Shown one piece after another: positions 36,267 through 48,700 of a stretch of DNA of 64,000 bases. The notes beneath the pieces are model-generated. The model was not told the origin of the DNA. It did not search any database and saw only the letters and a program-made list of their open reading frames with translations. The translations under genes and the position numbers were made by a program. The stretch's first letter is position 1. Every line of letters starts with the position of its first letter. Origin of the DNA: Lytechinus variegatus (Eukaryota; Echinodermata; Echinoidea; Temnopleuroida; Toxopneustidae). The stretch is taken from positions 7,611,501-7,675,500 of the forward strand of contig NC_054758.1 in the NCBI RefSeq assembly GCF_018143015.1, in the 5' to 3' direction.

Positions 36267-37949
36267 CCTTGTTCCTGGTTGTATTCTAAACGTCGTCCAA
36301 AAATCGCCTTCACCTATCACAAAGAGACCCCAAGAGATTCTATTGATCCGTCCACTTTAAACCTTGACGATGCAGATCTGAGAGTGGCCTTTGTCTCTCC
36401 GGATAACTCTCCTGTTTAAGTCTTGAGCTTAGAACCGAACGGGACAGGACTCTTAGGACTCTTAAAATGCGAGTTATTTGCTGCAGCTAATGACGAGCTC
36501 CGAAGGAACCAATTGACTAAGGAGCCTTTGCTATTTGGACTCAGACTCAAGATAGAGCTTAATAGTCGCTCTAGCTGCCGAACAGTCGACGGACTTCCTT
36601 TCCCTTGTTAGCTCTTGAGTAGCTATGTCTTTGGTCGCCTCCAGGTTTTCACATCAAGACCGTCAACAAACAACGGACCCCTCCAAGTTCCCCTGCGAAG
36701 AACTCCACACTGAGAAGCAAACTCCCTAGTGACGCAGCACCCCTTCCTTCTCCGAACTGTGTGTTAATCCATTGATGCCCTTTAACTACGGCGCAATACC
36801 ACACATTAATTAACTACTTTTCAGGGTGTCTCATCAAAATGTGATATGATGCCGGATTTTCTTTGTGTGCAAACTAACGGTTCCAGGTTTGTAACCCTAA
36901 ACTGCGAAATGAGACACTGGCACTTGCAGCACCTTTTGTGGTATTATCTTGCACCCTGAGTATGCTGAGTTGAAAGAGATGCAGAGCAATGCACCCTTTT
37001 GTTGTTATTTGCACACATAAATGCTTATTTGCACTCCGAAAGGTGTGTTATGTAAGTTTTAACCTTCAGGGTACATAAAACTACACGTTAAATTTTTGAC
37101 TTCATTGAAAGGTTCATCTCTGAATGGTTTTGGGTGGTTAATGTATCTAACTGCACCCTTAAAGGTGGGTATATAGGCATAATTTTACCCATTAGCATCC
37201 ATTGGGGTGCTGCGTTTGTACAAACCCTTAGGTTCGGATTTGATATCTAATTGCGTACATTTCAAATCCTGGGGGGGGGGGGGTAGGTCCTTTGCCTATG
37301 ATAGACTTCCTGAAGATATTTTTTCTCGAGCACTGTAAAACATATTGTTATCACTTCCTAATTCTATTATTTTCTTCGTATATTATACGTCACATGTATC
37401 ATCATCATCATCATAATAATCATAATCACCATCATCATTAATATTATTATTTGCGTGATCATGAGTTGAAATATATACATAATTGCTTACTGTTATTTTT
37501 TTCACATGTTAGTTACAGAAAGTAGTTCAGGTGGCTATTTTTGGTGGTATTTTTGTATATCATTATTGGGCTGACATTAACTAATGGAAATATTAACATC
37601 TTTCAGTGCATATTTACTTGTCTTTTCAAAAATCCAATGTGCTCATGTTTATTTTAATGACAATTAATTCATTTTATGTTTTCCTGCGTTCGTTGCTTAA
37701 CTGTTAAATGAGTCTGACCTCTTATAACTGGACCACTCAGTAAGTATATTCATGTATAGAATTATATAAACATTTTTACAAAATTGCTCATGCATCGATC
37801 AGCCATTCTGGAAGGGGGCACCTGGCACAAAAACATAATAAAAATATCATAACTGTGTTGAGAGGATGGATCACCAATCCAGGTGGGTTGCCCAGCGAGA
37901 CCGTCCAGGCTAAACTTTGGTTGAGCTATCTGTTCGGCGGTGGGTACCC
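36267..37949. other. Upstream region of gene B and intergenic DNA
   Basis: Should hold the gene B promoter; no clear TATA box seen. It includes a GGTGCAA-rich stretch (about 36910-37230) related to the MITE at 27483, a G run at 37271 and a (CAT)n run at 37399-37440. Confidence 0.5.
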
Positions 37950-38108
37950 GTGGAGAGTCCATGGCCAAGTGGATAAGTCTTCTGCCTTTGAAACAGAGGG
38001 TCGTGGGTTCGAGTCCCAGACATGTCGTAATTTCCTTCAGCAAGAATATGATCTACAAAGTTCTGCACTCAAACCAGGTAAATGGATACTGACAGGAAGT
38101 AATACCTC
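37950..38108 (+). mobile_element. tRNA-derived SINE family B, copy 2
   Basis: Head with A box-like TGGCCAAGTGG and B box GGGTTCGAGTCCC, then the shared TAATTTCCTTCAGCAAGAA body. The 3' part is diverged. Confidence 0.8.
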
Positions 38109-38278
38109 AAAGAGCCGAGAGCACCGGAATCGTAACATAGCATAGCATAGCTCCGCAAATGTTACACGACGTTGAAAGTCTTCCTGCGGATTCGTATCTA
38201 TATAGCATTTGGTTACACAGCGGTCGTGAAACACGTGTTTGTGGTATCGGCCCGAGGCCAATAGTAGAGAGTTTTGCA

Positions 38279-38525
38279 TCCACCACACACGACAGATCCA
38301 AGAACACAGGAAATATATTGAAAATGCTCTACAAATGACAAAGAACAGCTGGGAGGTTTTTGTCGAAATGAGTGAACAGGAATAGCAGTTTCGTCCTAAT
38401 ATTAGGACCTGATGACAAATTTCAATTATGTCGTTTGTCCAGAGTCTAGGATTCACCAATTTTTGACAAAGACTTCTTTCACGAAGCCCCATTTCTATGT
38501 TCTTGAATGTGTCGTGTGTCGTAGG
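38279..38525. mobile_element. Fold-back repeat family F, copy 4 (both ends visible)
   Basis: The end ACACACGACAGATCCAAGAA at the left is inverted at the right as TTCTTGAATGTGTCGTGTGT. The centre carries GTTTTTGTCGAAATGAGTGA and CAGTTTCGTCC. This is the clearest view of the element's termini. Confidence 0.7.
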
Positions 38526-41500
38526 GCGAAACTCAAAATTGGAGCATTCGGTTATTCTGTGGTCGTAAAACACACGCCTGTGATATTTAACCTATGGAGG
38601 CCAAGGATGGTGATGCGGTGGTCCAATAGCCTATTGCGGTTGAAATGGTAGGTTAATTTTGTCGGTAATATACTCACAGAGAGCAAAGCGAGAAAGTAAA
38701 AATCGATGGGAACACATTTTGTATCGAATATAGGCCAGCCATTTTGGGTATGATTATGTCGTGATGTTTTTTTTCGGTTATTTTTGTTCAATTGATTATA
38801 TTCAATATCTGAATATCTGTAGTCGAAGAATTATTTAACCGAAGTTTGTCAACATCGTTTGTTGTCTACGTTTTTTCATTACTTTGTTTCTCTTGTTTTT
38901 TCTTCTTGTTGTTATTGTTTGGTTGGCTGGAAACCAGTCAAGAAATACTTATTTTAGCCACTGCCCTTTTTCTCCTTCTTTTTTTTAAGATGAACAACTT
39001 CTTTCATATTTGAGTTGTTGTTTTTTGGTCTCTTCTCTTACATTTTTTCTGTTCTATTTTTTTTTCGTTCATATTTTCCTCTTTTTCTTTTTTCCTCTCT
39101 TTTTTTATGGTTCGGTGTGTAGTAGTCTTAGGTCGAGATCCCTGCTTGCCTCTTGTTGCATGCGTCACGCTCGGTTTTCTTCAAATTCATTCCTTGCGAA
39201 TATTCGTCAGGCGGAAGAAGCGAATTGTTACGTCGGGAATAGATCAATTAACACAATTGGATCATCTCATCATCAAGTGTGCCTAAACCCTGTCGGCTGA
39301 AGGATTTTAAGAAGAAATGCATTCTTGAACATAGATCACATCTGGAATACTAATAAATATTCTTTTAGAATGCAAACGCCGTTAAAATAAACGCCAATCA
39401 ACCAAACATAAGCAGAGAAGGAAGAACAGATAAAAGGAAAACATTTTTTAACATAGGCTACAGTTATAGGATAGGGACAATGATGTATGTTGCCAATAAA
39501 ACCTTCGACAAATATCTTTAAATAATATTATTTCAGATGGTCTGAAGAATTCGCTTACCTGACAAACGTGACTGAACCCCCCCCCAAAAAAAAAAATCAG
39601 AATCTCCGATATCATATAGTTTTTGTTTTATTTCAGATTTTCTATCTATTCATATCTTCGTTTGTTTGATATTCATTCATTATTTTTTTTGTAAATACAT
39701 CTTTGACTTCTAAACAAAATCTTCGATGAAAAGGTAAACCGTTTTTAGTTTTGCTTCTTTGTTGCCTGTTAGCTATAAATATATAAGATGCAAAATGTGG
39801 GCATGGGTTTGCTTTGAAAGAGAGGCAGAACATGCAATAAAAGAAGACAATACAATGAAAAAAAGTTCCACGGCCTCTGCCTCGCTAGGTGTACAGGGCA
39901 CGCCACTGTTTTAAAAAAGATGTTCAGATTTTTAGATTCCCGACTTATGTTCCCTTGACTGTTGAATGTATTAAACCTCAACACTCATTACTGGTAAAAC
40001 CTGTTATTTGATGTTTGTTCGTTTGTTACCTCACTGTCATTGCTTTCAATGCCTCGTGATGAAATCATGGTGGTCACTAGCTGCTTCTGACAAATTCCAA
40101 ACAATAGGAAAACATATTAATGAAGAGTAGGCTGAAAAATAGTTACCATGTTAACAGAGTTATTGGTTATGTTATTAGTTTTGTTATTCGAGCATGTTAT
40201 AGCCACACACCGACAGATCCAATTGTTAAGAAAAAAATTATATGCAGTCAGAATGAAGTTCATTATTTTTAAAAGCAACTGGAAAGATAATTTCTCCTTC
40301 ATCATTTCTTCTTCTACTTCTTCTCTTTTCTACTTTTTCTTGTCCATCCCCTCTTTCTCATTCTTCTTTCTTCTCTCATCATGAATAAAATAGATAATTG
40401 AAATCTTATTTATTTTGTTTGGTGTTCGTCTTGACCATTTTGCAGAGTGTATTTCATTCTTTGTAAATTTATGCTATTAGTGTTACGAAGTACAGTGACA
40501 TGATAAAAAGAAATATAATTGTGGTTCATTTACCTTTTCTGTTATTTGATTACATTGTATTTATTACATTTTTTTTAGTTTTAGTTATCAAATACATGTA
40601 TATTTTTTGTTATAAGAAATAATAATTTTCGCTCGTGACCTAAATGTTTGTAACACATGCATCATAACCTAATTATATATTCAATGAAATTTTTGTGATG
40701 CGTATATATTTTAATAGTTTTATTTAAAAAGAATTGAACGGAATTTTCCAGACGGGTTCTAAATCTTTAAGATTAGTGGTGAATTAGTTTAATATGCATG
40801 TATTTTCATTGTCATCACAACCATCATCTTTATCACTGGGCAAGATTCGTTTTGTCACTCTTTTGTAAAGGGGTAGAGAGTGACATGCTAAAACATCCCA
40901 ATCATGCCCTCGCCAGGTATGCTGCTCGAATCTCCCGAAGTAATCATAATCATCAACATCATCATCGTCGTCATCATCATCATTCCCATCCTCACCACCA
41001 CCACCACCATCATCCTCTTCCTCCTCCTCATCATCATTATCATCACTATCAACAACGTGTAATATTAATCTGAAGTCCAACCTATACTTCTTTGCAACTT
41101 AGCTGTCTCCCTATGCCCCCCCCCCTCTCTCTCTCTCTGCCTCTGTCTCTCTCTCCCTCCCTCCCAAAGCTTACTATAATATTTTGAGTAATGATTCATA
41201 CAACTTAAAACAGAATTGCGCTCGCAAAATTATAATAACATTGACAAAATCTGATTAGAATAAAAAAAATACTTGTTTATGCAGACATTCCGTTGGACTA
41301 ATTCTTCAAGTGCCCGGTATCCGTGCAAAAACATACGGGGATCGTGCTTTTTCGTCATTTTGTTCAACGTCTTTGGAATTTACTATCAATCCATCTTCGT
41401 AATTGAGACATTATTGTGACCTTCAACTCTAGACCAAAGACCTACTTTTCCAGCAACTATGTGAATGACTCGTGACATATACTGTTTGAGGCCGGCTCCT

Positions 41501-42701
41501 TTGATTTTTTTTATTTCACCGATAGATGGCGTTTAGACGTTATGCAAATGTTTTTCAGCATCGTCATATTCATCATCATTATATTTTATATCATAAAATA
41601 CCATATTTCTGGCGAAAACCCCACAGACTTTAAGTCGGGAGACCAGACCAATATACGTTTCCATTTTTTTATGAAAAAAGTTTGATGATAGTTGGTATAT
41701 TTCGAGAGCAGATATTCTTATATCCCATCGAATCACTATCACACATTGTTACGCACATGCGCATTAGGATGATAACCCTCAATCTTTTAGTCATATTATT
41801 TCATTAGGAGACGATGAAGGAAATCACAATGAAAAGGGGAATATTTGTTGCGTCCACAGCCTAATGGTTTTAATCTCATGTTACATCAGCAATGCCCATC
41901 CAAATATTTCCACGTTACCCAATATTCATAATAAAATATTCCATATTTACATTTAACAAAAAAAAAATCACGTCCCCATATCGTCAGTTTGATATGCAAA
42001 ACACACACATTTTATTCAAATTCAAATACCTGCCCATCCTGGTCAGTTTCTCTATTAAAAAGACAATTCTTTTGAAATAAACTCGTAAATACACCAAATT
42101 ACAGGAAAGGCATTAATTTTTAAAGGAAGTGACATAACATCGAATCGTTATAAAATAATTATTTTTCCAATTCATTGATAGTTTATAAAAACACATGGCC
42201 AAAATTAAACTTATTTGAAATTAAATCTACCGAACTAATTTGAAATAAAATACACTAAACCCGTTTATTGCATGATCGGAGACGTTTAGCGTTTAAGGCG
42301 AAAGACACGTTGGTAGTATTGCCCTTATATACATATCAATCAAGCGGGAATCCTTGGATAGCACAAACTCTAAACCAGAAGAGAGCAGATTATTCTTTAA
42401 AAGGAATTTCATTAGTTCTTGTTAATGTTTAATTTCCATTTCACAGAGGCCTAGTACCGCCATTTCGAATTTTAAACAAATATATCGAACATGGCATCCG
42501 ATGATTCATCTATGATAGTAAAAAAGACGCTCTGGTAGGAAATGTGCGATGAATGCGTTACATCCAGTTCCGGCTGCTGTGGGGTCAAAGGTCAAAGTTC
42601 GTTTAGTCCTGTGCAAAAGAAGCGGTCGTACCAACCCATTGCCTGAGAATACTAATCAGTAAATCACTCTGTTCGAATAGACAATGGGTTTAAAAGAGAG
42701 T
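38526..42701. other. Intergenic DNA between genes A and B
   Basis: AT-rich, with T-rich runs near 39040-39100, a (CAT/CAC)n microsatellite at 40945-41060 and a (TC)n run at 41120-41165. No gene is supported. Confidence 0.55.
40945..41060. repeat. (CAT/CAC)n microsatellite
   Basis: Imperfect CAT, CAC and CCT run. It gives spurious His-rich and Asp-rich ORFs. Confidence 0.85.
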
Positions 42702-45700
42702 TCATATTTTATATTGGTATTGGCAGATGAAAGAGACTTCGGTTTCGACGCTTGTCGTTACCCACGTGTTATCCGGTCGGTTATTGAAACTATGGACCGC
42801 TTGCCGGTGAGCATTCTGCTGCGGTTGATCCGGCTTGAAGCGGTTGAAGATATGGTTGCGTGTCCAGAAGAATTCAGTTCCATCTGCCCAGAAGTATCTA
42901 AAGAAAAAAGAAAGATCGTAGAAGCAATTACATTTACCAAATCATGTATTCACAAATCATAGAAATGTGTTTACTATTAAATTTTGCACTAAACGTATTT
43001 TGCATCCTAGTAAAAGCCCAACTATTTGTTTCAAAAGAATTCTCAACAAACTAGTGTTTATCAAAACAATTTCGGAGGTACATTTCTTCTCACAAGGGAT
43101 AACCTATATGTGGAAATATTTGGACATTACAACTTCCAAAGTCAGCCATCAATTAAAAAAGACTTCTCGACAGATCCTTGAACTATTTGAGAAACCATCA
43201 AGATAATAACTCCAAAATTGATTAAAGTTATTTCCAATGAAGGTGGGGGACAAATCACATTGGCACAATGTGGATACACTATGTGATCACATGGACAAAG
43301 GGTGAAAACACTTTTTTTATTCACAGTGTCACATATGATTGTGACAATGTGATCACAATATCAACACACTGGGTGATTGTGTTCTCATATTGTGATCACA
43401 TTGACGTAAGTGAACACACTGTGTGACACTGTGTTCACACTGTGAGCTTATTTTCACAACGTGAACACACTGTGGCACTGTGTTCATATTGTGTCATTGG
43501 CATTACAATGTTAACATTGTGTGAATGTTATCACAATTCAAACAGACAGTGTAGAACTGTTTACATACTGTGATCATACTGTGTAACACGGGATGCTCAC
43601 ACTGTTATGACATTGATATAATGTGAACACACTTTGCTTTTTCCTGCGGGGTTTTAGGCAGTCCAACAATGAATATTATTCTCCTTTTGACCCATGCATA
43701 TATTCTCTTAACAGTTTTCATTGAAGGATCAACTCGTATTTGTTTTTAAAGTTCCTCCATTAAGCTACTGCACCCCGTTTCCTCCATGACAACAACGTAC
43801 CTGTTGCTTTCGGGATCAGCAGGCAGTTCGGCAAGTCCCATCCAGACCTTGTTGGCGCCCCCACCGGTGTATCTAAGCCAGTTATGTTGGAATTTATTGT
43901 GCATCATGTCTTTGGTGACGATCAGGTGACCAGGCATCGGTCTGTAGTAGGACCCTGGGATCATCTGAGCTGAGAAACGTCTACACATATTGTTGGCTTC
44001 ATCATATGGCAGTCTTTGCCAGAAATACCTGCACGAAAGAGAATTAAACAAGAAAACGTAAAAGAGATAGTTTTGATTTTTTACATAAAGATGGTACTTC
44101 CTACTTTCCTTTCAGAATTTGTTTAACCTCAACAACACCATCTATTGACATACTTTCGGGGAATTTTCCCATTTATGCGATTTGGTAAACAATTTGCATC
44201 GTACAGGATCGTGTCGTGTGCGGCGGGCTTAATGTCATCCATTCGCAGCACTTGGCAACTATATTTTTTGCTCACGTCGTCTAATAAAGGAACATCCGTC
44301 ATAATTATCTCCTGCAGTCTATTATCCCAATGTTGGCAGCTCTGATTAAACCGCTTATTTCCAGCTATATACTACTCTCCTCAATGAATTTTGCGCAGAT
44401 TGATGAACAGCGCCATCTTCGTCGGAACTTAATATACTACTTTCTTTTATTTATATTCATTTTTTGAATATGTGCATTCTCATTAGTTACCAAGATCGTG
44501 GGTTCGAGTCCACCCCGCGGGAGGATGACTGAAGCCAGTGCGTTGTGTGCAAACGTCTCTCCCATTTTTCATAGATGCAGGCTATGTTACAATGGAAAAC
44601 ACTCCGTCCCTCGGATAGGACGTTAAATGGAGGCCCCGTGTAGAGGAGAGTCACTACCTTTGCAGTTAAGAACCCACTACACTATTCGTATAAGAGTAGG
44701 GGGAAACCCCGGTGTAGTGGTCCACCTGCATTCCCCCCAATCAGTTATATCGGGAGGAGAGACCTGCGGGTCACAGTGATTCAGTTTGCTTTTCTCCTCC
44801 CAGGCACAGGTGATGCCAAACAAATAATAATAATAATAATAACAAAAAGAATACAAATAGCATTTCCATTTAACTGAATACAGAATGAAAGGCACTGGTG
44901 AAATGCTTTTCTGATGGGCATATTTGCTTTGGCTGGGAATCGAACCCTGCACTTTCACGTGTCTTTTAAGGCTCCTGACACCCTTCGACTACGGCACCTC
45001 CTTTTGTGGTGCTTCAAATAATGATCAATATAGTGAATAAATTTGATAGAACAACGATCTTTAGTGTGCAATGAAATGAGATTCCGGAAACGAAATATGA
45101 CAGACCAGTGTTGAAGAAAACAAAAAGGAAACTTATTAAAAACCTAAAGGTTTAAATAAACTTCATAATTACGCTATGCCAGTTTTCCAAGCTAAGCTTT
45201 TACTTTTCAAATCTATATTATCTCATGGAATCATATTTGATTTGTGTGTGTCTTTTTTTCTTTTTTCTCCATGCGGGCACTCGAGTAAATCAATATCAAG
45301 TTGCGAATTGATATCACGAGTGTTATCGTGCAATCACGTAACAGAAATTATGTCAAATTAATCGGTTTAATTACCTAACGTCATAGTAATTAATATCAAG
45401 ACAAAACAAGCAAGCATAAGTCTTATATGCTGGCAGACTTAAAGCATTGAGATTTCCATGTCTAATTAACGTTTATTTGTCTATTGTTGATATAAAACAT
45501 TGAGATTTTCATTGCCTTCGAGACACATTGCGGTCATGAAATGTCTGTATTGTAATCCTCTTCGGTGTCCAAGCAATTATCGTCCTAATTTCTTTATTCC
45601 ACTTAATTCCAAAGCCATCACTGAGTCTGTGGACACAGACGTTTGATTTTCGTCCAGTTTGCACAGTGCGTAATGTAGAATCTGAAGTAATGAGACTAGA

Positions 45701-48700
45701 TTCGCTATGTACGGTGACACATACAAAGAGTTTGGAGTCATGTCTCCATCCCAGATTTGGTATAATTGGTTTAAAGTATCAAATCTGAGTCTGAGCCTGC
45801 AGACTAGCTATTACATCGGATGGAAGATGTCATCGTATGTACAATGTATTTATTTACTTATAATTTGGCAGACGTTATAAAGGATGGACCTTCTTGTGCA
45901 TCGCTCTTCATGGATACATTTTGTGAATGTGATTTTCTTCTATAATTTCCCAACTAGTGTATTTTATACACTCTGAATTTTTTTTTGCCCAACATAATTT
46001 TTAAAAGGAAGCAAACAAGTGTGTTTGGTTAAATGATGCCCAATGAAATTTATCCACAGAACATGCATTTTGCCTAAAATGTGACAAATTTTTCCCAAAC
46101 AAACATGACTGTGCATGTCTGTTCCCTTTTTTAATCAATATTGGGTGACTATTTACTCAATCAATTTTAGAGTGTATCAAGTAAATATCGGTGAATATAT
46201 CATGTTAATTTCATACTCATAGGAAAGCGTTTATTTTTCTCGAAATGACAATTACCTTTCTTCAATTTGTACTGACATTATTTCTCTTCAAATTCGGAAT
46301 ATCGGCATTGATTAAATATCAAATGACCCAATCCCCATCCCTTTATTCCCTTCAAATTCTGAAACGTAGCTAGATATAATAAATGCTATGTCATAGTAAG
46401 GTATTATAGCCACTGGTTTGTAGGAAAAAACAACCTTATTTACTATAGTTATGTCACTTTCTAAACAGGCATGATTTGAATCAATTCCAAAACTGATCTG
46501 AATGTGTCATCCTAAATTTCTGGAAGGCCGTATATAGGTAAGGGGGTAATCTATTTAGTTCAAGTCGGGGGCCAACCATGACCTTGCTGCTCTTTATTTG
46601 GGACCTTGGAATCTAACCAGCCTGACAACAGCAGGTATGACGCATTATTAGGTATGGGGGTAGAAATAGGGTGAAGTGGTTCCAACGGTGTGACTGTATC
46701 ATATCTTGCAGTTCACAAAGTGGCCCAAAACTGTAATGACTTTCATGGCATTGTATGAAAAGTTCTTCCCAAGTGGTTCAACGCCGACACACATCACCGT
46801 ACCAAGTGGTTCAATGCCGACAAAACTCACCGGACGCATAATTATTATCCGGGGGAGAAATACATTTTGTTTTTGTTTAAAAAAACTCGAAAGCGAGGGA
46901 GCTAAGTGATTGAGCTTGTCTCGAGGCGCTTTAAAATTAAGGATTTCGTGCACACTTCTAGTAAATTTTGAAAAAAAATCCGTAAAACAATATCATGTTT
47001 TCAAAAATTCAGAGATGTTAATGCCTCGTGCCCTCTATGCTGCGTACTGCGATGCCCACACATATTCGAATAAGGAGCCCCCTCCCTATGATATGACAGC
47101 CACCAGCTCTACCTCCCCCGGAGAAAAGACGGGTTGGAATGATGAGACATGACCCCTTCGCGGTCACGGATCATGATGGTGATTAATAAACGGCAGTGAC
47201 ACATGGTCAGCAGAATCTCGCTACTTTGTGGAAATTAAATCAGGTCATTTCCAAATACTTTTAATTCTTTAAAATATTTATCGAGCAACTGTTTTCTATA
47301 ATCTTAATAGTTATCCATCTCCAGAAATGGGATTAGAACAGTTTTAAAAAGATAACAGACGCCAGAGGGCGCAATGATCATGATCAACCACTCCAGATCA
47401 TTTGGTAACGTCAAAGACCCCAAACCACACTGGAAGTATTCGAAAGAGATCAGTCCAATCTCGTTGAGAATAAACCACTTTTATTTTCTTTCATTGATAA
47501 ATAAGCCCTAATTTATTGATCTAAATTCGAATTTTGGAAATAAAGGTACCGAGCATCGACAGAAGAAAGGGCTACCCCCCCCCCCCCCCCGTCGCATCAC
47601 TGCCATTGATGAGCGGGCAGCATCCGCCAGAAAAAAAAACACGGGAAAGGGATGTTTTCACCAGTAGGCGAGAAAAAAGTGTCAAAAACTCCCCAAAGTG
47701 AGAAAAAAACCTAAATCACGATGGCCTAAAACGCGAATAGAGTTTGTAATTTGTAAACCTCGGACATGACTGTGCGGAAAAGCCAAACTAAGAGTGAGAA
47801 AATCTTGTAAAATATCCGGTCAAGTCGGGTATCTGGATAATATCCGAGTTTGGTGTATCGATTGTCTGCCCTTGAAATCGTATACTCGTTTAAGGTGTTT
47901 TTGCTTGACGATTCTCGCGGATGCTAATGATAATAAAATGAATCATATAGCGTAGCTACTATATGTATCTACTGCGCTTAAAAATTGGTATCACAATTGT
48001 CGTGTATAGGATTAAGTTTTTGGAAATTCCTAATTTGCTTCGATACTGTTTAGTTTTATCTCGTAAATCGATTTTTATTTAGATTTGAATTCACCAATTA
48101 AGGGCGTACTGTTTTTTGTAGTCATGGAAAGCGTGTCTCTTGTCGGTTTAGTTGTTAATTTTCCCTAAATTTGTTGTACAAGCCCAGTGACATTAAACTG
48201 TAGATGTGGCGTGTGATACGTCGAAACAAAACCCAAGAATCAGTCAGTCTCATAAACACTATAGTCTAGACTCGGTCTGATTCTTGGGTTTTGTTTCGAC
48301 GTATCACACGCCAGAATAATTATTATCACCCCGGCTGTAGCCGAGTCACCATACAGGCACTCAAGCAGTCGAGGAATTTATTCCTACCGGGTGCCCTATC
48401 ACCTCACCTGGGTTGAGTGCAGCACAATGTGGCTTAATTTCTCGCTGAGGGAAAATACGTTATGGTTGGGAATCGAACCCACGTCCCTCAGATTGAAAGA
48501 CGAGAGTCGTAACCACTAGACCACGACGCCCCCACTCATCAATGATAGTGACCCTTTTGCTCTCGAGCTTCTACTTTGATACCTCTAAAAGCTGCATGCA
48601 TCTTCGTAAATAGAAATGAAATATAAATAAAATATGTCGAAGCACATAACGCTTAAGTAGTGTATACCACTGGACGAGAGTCCCTTCTAGAACAGGGGCC

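Noticed and set aside
43220-43640. CRISPR-like array of short palindromes
   Set aside because: Units are degenerate, irregularly spaced and inside a eukaryotic intron; no unique spacers of even length.
46910-47152. 80-codon plus-strand ORF
   Set aside because: Lies in intron 1 of gene A, with no domain, splice or codon evidence.
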